A stretch of DNA of 20,253 nt from a virus, in IMG/VR virus record IMGVR_UViG_3300003690_000230, positions 1 through 20,253 of that record, one strand, 5' to 3'. The stretch's first letter is position 1. Every line of letters begins with the position of its first letter. Below are positions 14,600-20,253 of this stretch, piece by piece. A program made the position numbers and the translations under genes. The notes under the pieces were generated by a model. The model ran no database searches. It worked only from the letters and a program-made list of their open reading frames with translations, and was not told the origin of the DNA.

Positions 14600-14813
14600 C
14601 ATTGAATGGTCTATACTCTGTATTCTCTAATATAGTGTTAATCTCCAAAGGATTAAATCCTCTATCAGATAATCTATTACAGTCTCTCATTATAACACAG
14701 TCAATATCATCCTCTATCCAGAACCCACTATAATCTAATACTTCCAGTGCTATAGCTGTATCTTCTGAAGTAAAGTCTATCTCTCTCTCAAACATCTCTT
14801 TCTGTCCTGTCAT
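14592..14813 (-). CDS. Small acidic unrecognised protein
   Basis: 73 residues from the ATG at 14813, chosen because GGGAG (14821-14825) lies 7 bases upstream; a GTG at 14873 would add 20 residues but lacks a good site and would run through another gene. The product is acidic with an LDYSGFWIEDDIDCVIM core. No family recognised. It overlaps the 43-residue gene before it by 26 bases. Confidence 0.65.
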   Translation of the reverse strand: MTGQKEMFEREIDFTSEDTAIALEVLDYSGFWIEDDIDCVIMRDCNRLSDRGFNPLEINTILENTEYRPFNVV

Positions 14814-14919
14814 TTGCGATCTCCCGTTTAGTCTGTTGTCTCTCTCGCTTCCTTGATTGCCTATGTCTCCCACCTTTTTTAAGTATAGGATAATTAACTC
14901 TAGGTTTAACTCGTTTCAT
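14788..14919 (-). CDS. Very small, highly basic protein (43 aa)
   Basis: Found by reading the gap. The ATG at 14919 overlaps the stop of the 278-residue gene as ATGA, the coupling used across this operon. The product (starts MKRVKPRVNYPILKKGG) has about 17 Arg/Lys in 43 residues and ends with charged NDRTERDV. It has no Cys or hydrophobic segment, so it may bind RNA or DNA or a phosphate-rich partner. The same bases are read in another frame by the next gene near its start. No family recognised. Confidence 0.55.
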   Translation of the reverse strand: MKRVKPRVNYPILKKGGRHRQSRKRERQQTKREIANDRTERDV

Positions 14920-15752
14920 CTGAAGCTCTTAAATTTATCGGTCAAACAACTATCAGGTATATTTTTAATTATTTCAAGAGCTAATTTTTTACATTCAATA
15001 GCATCCTTACCATCATCCATAAATCTACCAACAAACAATCGTCTAATCAATCCACTGTTAGGACCCTCCCCTTTAGAAGTTGACGGTCTATACATTTCAA
15101 TACAATAATGACGAGTGCCAGTATTACATCCTCTAAACGTAGCAAACTGTACAGTATAATCTATTTCAAGATCAGATTTTAATCTAGCCTTAGTCATTTC
15201 TCGATAATGTTTTTCTTCAAGTTGATCCTCTAATGGTTTGTTATCAGAAAACTTCTTATCTCCTCGCTCACCTCTTTTAGCACCACCAACACTACCATCT
15301 GGTGATAATTTTATATGTTTAGATTTAGTCATATCCCATACAGTTAAAGGAGAATAAAAGCTAGTCCTAACATCACAATCAGGTAAATATAAGAGATACT
15401 TTTTTTCATTACCGCTTGTTTCATACATACCAACTGAGTTAGGTAAGTATGACAGTAAAGTATCCCTATCTTTATTCCTTCCATACCTGCTGTATCCTTT
15501 TTTTAATTCAGGCAAATCTATATGTATTTCCCCCTCTATATTATAGGTGATTACCCTTTCTGCAGTAACAATACTATCATCTCCTGCCCATCTTACCATC
15601 TCTTTATTGAAACATAGATTTCCTTTATCATCTTTCTTTAAGTAGTAGTCATTGTCCATCCTAACTAAACTTACTTCTATTTTATAATAATCATTTATTT
15701 TCTTATACTCTCCGAACTTACTGTTAGGCTGATCATACGCGTTGAATGCCAT
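14916..15752 (-). CDS. Unrecognised 278-residue protein at the end of the MoxR/VWA cassette
   Basis: 278 residues, soluble, mixed alpha/beta, rich in Lys, Asp and Tyr, with no membrane segment or recognised motif. Residues 145-195 are a charged, probably flexible region (SVGGAKRGERGDKKFSDN then EDQLEEKHYREMTKAR), separating an N-terminal domain from a C-terminal one (about 200-278, with CNTGTRHYCIEMYRPS). A GGAG site precedes the ATG, which lies 20 bases inside the DUF3150-like gene. Its coupling to three genes of a MoxR system makes a substrate or cofactor protein plausible, on position alone. Confidence 0.75.
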   Translation of the reverse strand: MAFNAYDQPNSKFGEYKKINDYYKIEVSLVRMDNDYYLKKDDKGNLCFNKEMVRWAGDDSIVTAERVITYNIEGEIHIDLPELKKGYSRYGRNKDRDTLLSYLPNSVGMYETSGNEKKYLLYLPDCDVRTSFYSPLTVWDMTKSKHIKLSPDGSVGGAKRGERGDKKFSDNKPLEDQLEEKHYREMTKARLKSDLEIDYTVQFATFRGCNTGTRHYCIEMYRPSTSKGEGPNSGLIRRLFVGRFMDDGKDAIECKKLALEIIKNIPDSCLTDKFKSFR

Positions 15753-16623
15753 ATATTTTCTCCATTTTTCTCAGTATATCACTGGTTGAATCGAGTACAT
15801 CCTGTTGTATAACTACATCATCACGTAAAGTTTGAACATCTTCGATCAATTCATCCTTGATAAGACGCCTGATCTCTTCTAACTCCTCATCTTCTGAGAA
15901 GTTTAACTCAGGTAAAATATCAACAAGATCAGTCATCTTTTCCATTAAGGTTTCATGAATCACTGGCTTCTCTGAAGATAGAACTGATTTCATATGCTTA
16001 ACTGCCTTAATTATTCTATCACATAAAGCCTTGCGAGATTCTTCAAACTGTTTCTCTACACTTTCCTTAACCTCTCTCTTGATTATCTCTGCTTGCTCAT
16101 CACCAACTGACACTCTTAAATCAAGGTCATCTGCATTAGGTACCGGCCTAACAAAATGCTCCATCTTAAACTTAGCAACAAAGGTTTCAACAGGTGGGTA
16201 ATCCCACTCACTAAACAACCCTTCGCTCTCTCCATTAAGCCTAGTCTCTCCGTCTTGCATCATCTCATCATACAATCCATTCTCAAGATTCCAAATGTAC
16301 TGATCCATCTTTCTTTTAGAGTCTCTCCACACCTTTGCGAACTCTAAAAATCTAGAATTTGGTAGCAAATTTATCTTAATTCCATCACTTAACCAAGGCA
16401 ATGTCATATTATCAAAGACTTTTGTAACGTGTCTCTTAATATTCAAAGGCTCTTTAAGATACTTCGAGTCTATTAAATTCTTATTAAAATTACCTGAACT
16501 TTTGCGACCACCCTCAATTCCATACTGCTTTGCGATGTCATTCGACACCTTTTTGTCTACCTTTTTACCACTTGGCATCGTGAAATCAACACTAAGTAGT
16601 AATGCTTTATCGCTTAAACTCAT
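15733..16623 (-). CDS. DUF3150-like coiled-coil protein of the MoxR/VWA cassette
   Basis: 296 residues. The N-terminal 110 (MPSGKKVDKKVSNDI, then NIKRHVTKVFDNMTLPWLSDGIKINLLPNS) have the layout I associate with DUF3150 proteins, found between CobS-like ATPases and CobT-like VWA proteins on phages and integrative elements; this match is from memory and needs a profile search. Residues 170-296 are strongly charged and heptad-like, probably coiled coil. GGAG stands 8 bases before the ATG. Together with the ATPase and metallopeptidase genes it should belong to one complex. Confidence 0.7.
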   Translation of the reverse strand: MSLSDKALLLSVDFTMPSGKKVDKKVSNDIAKQYGIEGGRKSSGNFNKNLIDSKYLKEPLNIKRHVTKVFDNMTLPWLSDGIKINLLPNSRFLEFAKVWRDSKRKMDQYIWNLENGLYDEMMQDGETRLNGESEGLFSEWDYPPVETFVAKFKMEHFVRPVPNADDLDLRVSVGDEQAEIIKREVKESVEKQFEESRKALCDRIIKAVKHMKSVLSSEKPVIHETLMEKMTDLVDILPELNFSEDEELEEIRRLIKDELIEDVQTLRDDVVIQQDVLDSTSDILRKMEKIYGIQRV

Positions 16624-16633
16624 GTCTTTCTCC

Positions 16634-17776
16634 TTAATCTATCTCAATTATCTCACCAAAGTGACAGACATCCCTATAATACTCTGGATTGGAGCCATAT
16701 GCAACCCATATTACAGGATAATCTGGCTCGTATTCTGGAAAAGAACCATACATATCTGTAAGATATACAAATAAAGTAGGGTCTTCCTTGTGTTCTTCTA
16801 CCCATTCAAAGGCAGGCTCGAACGCTGTACCACCACCACCCTTACTATCTATGACTATTGGTAAGTCATCAGGGGTGTAGTATTGTACATTATTAACAGC
16901 ACTATCAATATAAAGTACGATGCATTCATCTATATCACACTCCTCAAATATTGAAGTAAGTTCACCACCAAATTGCGGTAGATATTGGACTGCTGATCCA
17001 CTATCATCTACTGCTACTATAAGTTTGCTAATGCCATGTAATTTTTTAGTAGACGGTAGATAAATACCCTCATCAATGTATCTTCTATTAGGCTTGCTCC
17101 AACTGGAATCATACCTAACTAGGTCATTAGCGTACATCCTTAGTTTCTCTCCCCATGATACCTTCGGTTCAAGAAAAGAATCTATTAAAGTCTGAAATTC
17201 TCCGGGCAATGTGCCTCTTAACTTGCAAGCCTGAGCAGCTGATACTAACCGCTCCTTCCACTCATTCTCTATCTCTTGCTTCTCAGAAGATGACAACTCA
17301 CCATCCTCAAAGTACCCAGTGCCGCCTATGTCTCCTAATATAACCTCTCCACCCTCACCCTTACCATGACCCTCACCTAACTCATCTAACAGGTCATTAT
17401 AAATTGCATCAGCACTCCAATCCTTATACTTCTCATCTACCAATGCCTTCTCTGGAAGTTTAACACCATACTTTATCAGCAATGGATTGATAGCATAATC
17501 TCCTGCCATATTCCATATCAAAGCATTCCTTGTTCCCCTTCTAGTTATGTGGAAAAATGCAGGGTGCATCACCTCGTGTAGCAGAACACCCTTAGTTTCC
17601 TCAGTCGTTAACTTCTCAGCATATTCTTCGTTATAAAATATTGAAATCCCATTAGTAGCAAAGGTTTCAATGTCATTCCTTGGCTTCATCTTCATTGGAC
17701 ACAGTAGTGTACCAAAGAAAGGATGATCAAGCAATGCGTGTGCTCTCGCTGCTTGGAGTTTTCTATCTAGTTGCAT
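16634..17776 (-). CDS. DUF2201-type putative metallopeptidase with C-terminal VWA domain
   Basis: 380 residues. N-terminal domain: H67-E-V-M-H71 (HExxH), with NMAGDYAIN (D93) at the position where a third ligand is expected. A Gly/Glu/Asp-rich loop at 133-160 follows. C-terminal VWA-like domain: D257-D-S259-G-S261 for the metal-ion adhesion site, T317 in GGGGTAF, and D341 in LTDMYGS, so all MIDAS residues are present. DUF2201 proteins are usually partners of MoxR ATPases. Likely job: a regulated protease or remodeller, driven by the ATPase upstream. The start follows GGAG; the gap to the ATPase stop is 11 bases. Confidence 0.88.
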   Translation of the reverse strand: MQLDRKLQAARAHALLDHPFFGTLLCPMKMKPRNDIETFATNGISIFYNEEYAEKLTTEETKGVLLHEVMHPAFFHITRRGTRNALIWNMAGDYAINPLLIKYGVKLPEKALVDEKYKDWSADAIYNDLLDELGEGHGKGEGGEVILGDIGGTGYFEDGELSSSEKQEIENEWKERLVSAAQACKLRGTLPGEFQTLIDSFLEPKVSWGEKLRMYANDLVRYDSSWSKPNRRYIDEGIYLPSTKKLHGISKLIVAVDDSGSAVQYLPQFGGELTSIFEECDIDECIVLYIDSAVNNVQYYTPDDLPIVIDSKGGGGTAFEPAFEWVEEHKEDPTLFVYLTDMYGSFPEYEPDYPVIWVAYGSNPEYYRDVCHFGEIIEID

Positions 17777-17787
17777 ATAGTTTCTCC

Positions 17788-18801
17788 TTATCCTAGTAGG
17801 ATATCTGTATTCTTCATGGCGAAATCAGTGAAGGCCTTAGTCTCTGTTAGTTTCGGCTTGTTCTCAGACGATTCCTTCACTACCATTATACCATACTCGG
17901 CAGGCAATCTACTCATGTATTTTAAGATAGGCTCATAATTTTCAGGTGTAGCATGGAACGCTAGACTACAGCCTATTGCATACATAGCACTAGGATTCTC
18001 AGGAACTCTAGCTGTGCCCGGACTCTTTATACAATCATCAGGATCAGGCACTTCAGATGCTACCTTCTCATGTGATCTAAACGCTACTGCTGATGCCTCA
18101 CCTACATCTGCTGCATATAGATTAAACCTAAGGTGGTCAGGTGGATTGAGTTTGCGTGTATTACTCACCTTCTCCCAACTTCTAGGCGTAGGCCATGCCC
18201 AATTCCCATCACCCTTATCAGGCCTCATGTGCATATACTTACCATGCAGATGGAGGAACGACGTAACCATAGGGTCAATACCAATCTTAATAAAGTATTT
18301 TTCTAACCCCTTGGGGTCTAACTCAACCTCATAGTGTGAGAATCTATCCTGTAATGCGTAGGATAATCCCCTGTTAATACCACCATGCTCTCGTCTATTA
18401 CCTATACCAATTATGATCCAACCCTCTGGGAATTTATAATCTCCCAGTCTTTTCTCGTGAAACAACTGTTGAAACGATGCCATTACGGATATCATAGTCA
18501 CATCAAGCAACTCATCCATGATGAATGCTCCCCTCTTACCATCTCTATCAACTCTCGGTAGAAAGTCAGGGATTGCCCACCTAGAAAGCAACTCTTCTCT
18601 ATACGGTACACCGCGCACATCAGCATCACCCATTTGAGTAGCCCTACAGTCTATGGCATTACCTAAGTATTCCATAGCCCAAGCATTACTCATCTCTGTC
18701 TTACCTATACCAGACTCTCCGGTTATTAACACAGAATTACCATTACCCGTAGCGAAAGTCAGGTACTCAGGCAGATCAGTGACTGCTATTTTTGCTGTCA
18801 T
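17788..18801 (-). CDS. MoxR-family AAA+ ATPase
   Basis: 337 residues. Walker A G28-ESGIGKT35, Walker B IMD96-E97, sensor 1 around N135 (GIGNRREHGG), and an arginine-finger-type R153 in QDRF. The residues RATQMGDADVRGVPY and the NR...GG...L-x-x-R-F run fit the MoxR branch. MoxR ATPases form rings and hand energy to VWA partner proteins, as in RavA-ViaA and CobS-CobT. The partner is almost certainly the next gene. GGAGC stands before the ATG. The C-terminal half (about 200-337) should be the lid and a family-specific helical region. Confidence 0.9.
   Translation of the reverse strand: MTAKIAVTDLPEYLTFATGNGNSVLITGESGIGKTEMSNAWAMEYLGNAIDCRATQMGDADVRGVPYREELLSRWAIPDFLPRVDRDGKRGAFIMDELLDVTMISVMASFQQLFHEKRLGDYKFPEGWIIIGIGNRREHGGINRGLSYALQDRFSHYEVELDPKGLEKYFIKIGIDPMVTSFLHLHGKYMHMRPDKGDGNWAWPTPRSWEKVSNTRKLNPPDHLRFNLYAADVGEASAVAFRSHEKVASEVPDPDDCIKSPGTARVPENPSAMYAIGCSLAFHATPENYEPILKYMSRLPAEYGIMVVKESSENKPKLTETKAFTDFAMKNTDILLG
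17789..17803. repeat. Perfect 15-base palindrome at the ATPase/metallopeptidase junction
   Basis: TATCCTA-G-TAGGATA, with 7-base arms around one base, spans the last codons of the ATPase gene and ends beside the AAGGAG site of the metallopeptidase gene. In RNA it would be a short 5-bp hairpin next to that site. It may be an operator, a translational element, or chance. Confidence 0.5.
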
Positions 18802-18811
18802 ATATAAGCTC

Positions 18812-19024
18812 CTAGTTTATTGAAAGCGTGGGAGGCCATGAACTCAAGACCAATGCAGAGTAATATACATCCTTGCCACCCTCTTGTCTACTATGCATAG
18901 ACAGAGGTGCAGAATTATCCCCGCTGCCTAGACGATAGACTATAGCAGGACGATTATCTATACTCTCCTCAATAGGATAAGCCCGACCCTGTAATTCTTC
19001 AAATGTTACGTCATCTTCAGTCAT
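18812..19024 (-). CDS. Small unrecognised protein
   Basis: 70 residues with an acidic start (MTEDDVTFEELQGRAYPIEE), then a stretch with many small and aromatic residues. No motif recognised. It overlaps the preceding gene by 8 bases and is 10 bases from the ATPase gene. Purely positional evidence. Confidence 0.6.
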   Translation of the reverse strand: MTEDDVTFEELQGRAYPIEESIDNRPAIVYRLGSGDNSAPLSMHSRQEGGKDVYYSALVLSSWPPTLSIN

Positions 19025-19244
19025 ACATTACCTCCTGTTTGATTTGTTCCCAAGACTTACCAGCATCCGCATGAAATTCCTCTTGCTCTTTACATTCCTC
19101 TACCGACTGAGTACAGAATCTCCTGTGCATCCGGTCTATCTTAGAGTCAATCCCGTTCTGCTCCTTAACCGCAGCCATCCATTGCGCCTTGGTTAATTTA
19201 CAGTCAGGTGCCATCTTGATTACAGCACTACTGAATAAAGACAT
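19017..19244 (-). CDS. Small unrecognised protein
   Basis: 75 residues, mixed charge, probably helical, with three Cys at 15, 44 and 51 (not a standard zinc spacing). The start is firm: TAGGAGG is followed by CTACT and then the ATG. The 3' end overlaps the next gene by 8 bases. No family recognised. Confidence 0.65.
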   Translation of the reverse strand: MSLFSSAVIKMAPDCKLTKAQWMAAVKEQNGIDSKIDRMHRRFCTQSVEECKEQEEFHADAGKSWEQIKQEVMYD

Positions 19245-19253
19245 AGTAGCCTC

Positions 19254-19919
19254 CTAGTATTTGTGGATATTTTCATACCCACGTTGCTTTACCATACCAC
19301 CTACACGCAAGCGCAGTACGATCCCTTCATTCCCCTTGACAGGGAATGTTACATTAAAACAGTACCTTACAGGAAATATTAACACATCATCCTCATAATC
19401 TGTATCGTCAGCCTGTCCCCTAGCGGATTCTTCTAGCACCCTTATCTTTCTCAGCCACCCGATGCTACCTTTAGTCTCGGTTCTTTCGTTTGTTGACTTA
19501 CCCCTCGCCATGTGGTTTACAAAAGTGTCAAGTTCTGGATCATAAGAAATAAACTTTTCATTCTTAAACAATCTATTGTAATTCATATACGTCTTATCAG
19601 TTGGGGCAAGCCGAGTTATTTTTTGAAACGCATCCCTAACTGTCTTTCTCATACCACTATGCCCACTCACATTAAACTCATCCTCAAACCAAGGAGAAAC
19701 TAAATGTTTATATAAATATTCCAATGCTAGCCCATTAAACAATGCTCTAATGGCTATATTATTACGGTCATGAAAACTCTGTGAAAACTTAATACTTGGA
19801 GTCGTAACCTTACCAGTACCAGAGTTTGTATAGCACGTCCACCTATCTTTTGGCCAGAGCACAGGATTAATCACCCTACCACCCTCTCCCATCCTTACCA
19901 CTGTCTGAGCGTTCTGCAT
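19254..19919 (-). CDS. Unrecognised 221-residue protein
   Basis: I chose the ATG at 19919 (MQNAQTVVRMG) because AGGAGGT precedes it by 6 bases; in-frame ATGs at 20000 and upstream would push 62 bases into the previous gene. 221 residues, soluble, alpha then beta: helices around NNIAIRALFNGLALEYLY, a charged linker near GQADDTDYEDD, and a strand-rich tail (FPVRYCFNVTFPV, GIVLRLRVGG). No recognised motif. It is the longest gene ahead of the MoxR cassette and may belong to it. Confidence 0.75.
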   Translation of the reverse strand: MQNAQTVVRMGEGGRVINPVLWPKDRWTCYTNSGTGKVTTPSIKFSQSFHDRNNIAIRALFNGLALEYLYKHLVSPWFEDEFNVSGHSGMRKTVRDAFQKITRLAPTDKTYMNYNRLFKNEKFISYDPELDTFVNHMARGKSTNERTETKGSIGWLRKIRVLEESARGQADDTDYEDDVLIFPVRYCFNVTFPVKGNEGIVLRLRVGGMVKQRGYENIHKY

Positions 19920-19925
19920 TTCATA

Positions 19926-19932
19926 ACCTCCT
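19926..19932 (-). promoter_or_regulatory. Consensus Shine-Dalgarno that fixes the start at 19919
   Basis: AGGAGGT on the minus strand, 6 bases before the ATG at 19919 and after the stop of the upstream gene. It is the strongest ribosome site in this part of the operon. Confidence 0.8.
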
Positions 19933-19938
19933 GCTCCC

Positions 19939-20172
19939 TCACTCACAGTTATGACCTTCCTGATCCTCGAATACATTGTACTGATCAGGCTCATCCACAT
20001 CTACATCCTCCTTAAGATATCCCTTCTTAAGTAACCCTATCATGTCATCCAAGTCATCAGTTATATCACACAGAGCAGACCATGCCCACACACCATTACT
20101 GCTCTCGTCAGCCATGTCTGCCAACACACCGCGCAGTCCAGCAACCAACTTACTAAGATCATGCTCGTCCAT
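19939..20172 (-). CDS. Small acidic unrecognised protein
   Basis: 77 residues from the ATG at 20172, preferred over a GTG four codons upstream because GGGGGAT lies just before it. The body is helical (DLSKLVAGLRGVLADMADES), with Asp/Glu making up much of the tail (DVDVDEPDQYNVFEDQEG). The acidity resembles small inhibitors or DNA mimics, but nothing specific supports that. Confidence 0.65.
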   Translation of the reverse strand: MDEHDLSKLVAGLRGVLADMADESSNGVWAWSALCDITDDLDDMIGLLKKGYLKEDVDVDEPDQYNVFEDQEGHNCE

Positions 20173-20173
20173 G

Positions 20174-20253
20174 CTATCCCCCACGTTGAAACGTTATACC
20201 TCTAATTTGATCAGGATTACAACCACGTAAGTACCTAGCCCTGCGTAGCAATT
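20174..20253 (-). CDS. C-terminal end of an upstream leftward gene (partial)
   Basis: One minus-strand frame gives a plausible basic C-terminus (LLRRARYLRGCNPDQIRG, then ITFQRGG and TAG), with the TAG one base before the ATG at 20172. The spacing fits the operon. The other open minus frame at the edge ends 20 codons in and is less consistent with the next start. Too short to identify. Confidence 0.5.
   Translation of the reverse strand, partial: LLRRARYLRGCNPDQIRGITFQRGG

Noticed and set aside
1-20253. tRNA genes, CRISPR arrays or insertion sequences
   Set aside because: I saw no cloverleaf-like segment with a plausible T-arm, no spaced repeats and no transposase motifs. Short tRNA-like segments could be missed by eye.

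Overview
The window is part of a tailed double-stranded DNA phage or prophage genome, probably of a Gram-negative host. It uses the standard code, ordinary Shine-Dalgarno sites and tightly packed genes. The phage assignment rests on a giant polyvalent virion-type protein beside a replication and recombination block: T7-like primase-helicase, SSB, RecE/RecB-like exonuclease, Rad52-type annealing protein, NinB-like protein, HNH nuclease, phage resolvase-like nuclease, dUTPase-like protein and class II ribonucleotide reductase. No terminase, capsid, portal, tail, integrase, lysis gene, tRNA or CRISPR array is visible, so host and phage family cannot be fixed.

Layout. Bases 2-5496 are read rightward. 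They hold the 3' part of a giant polyvalent protein (zincin-like site, ADP-ribosyltransferase-like domain, LPD38-like C-terminal region) and a small phage protein coupled to it by a 4-base overlap. Everything from 20253 down to 5513 is read leftward. These about 29 genes nearly all overlap by 4-44 bases or are separated by under 20 bases, which suggests one long early transcript. It ends at a strong intrinsic terminator (5391-5420) that lies inside the 3' end of the convergent rightward gene.

The leftward transcript in reading order: (a) 20253-18812, unrecognised small genes; (b) 18801-14916, a MoxR AAA+ ATPase, a DUF2201-type metallopeptidase/VWA protein, a DUF3150-like coiled-coil protein and a 278-residue unknown, which look like a chaperone-protease or remodelling cassette; (c) 14919-14357, three small genes; (d) 14360-12275, primase-helicase and a resolvase-like nuclease; (e) 12282-8851, a Cys-rich protein, Q-antiterminator-like Zn protein, HNH nuclease, NinB-like protein, Rad52-like annealase, exonuclease and SSB, a coherent recombination set; (f) 8867-6659, nucleotide metabolism with a dUTPase-like protein lacking catalytic motifs and a class II reductase broken inside its active-site region; (g) 6662-5513, a HicA-like protein, a metallophosphoesterase and a Lar-like zinc ribbon.

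Three genes outside the usual size cut-offs were found by reading the gaps: 5513-5689, 10722-10877 and 14788-14919. The last two have no recognised family. The strongest leads are the fractured reductase, the MoxR/metallopeptidase-VWA cassette, and the repeated VESRR linker that brackets the two enzyme-like domains of the giant protein. No stretch of more than 300 bases lacks a gene.
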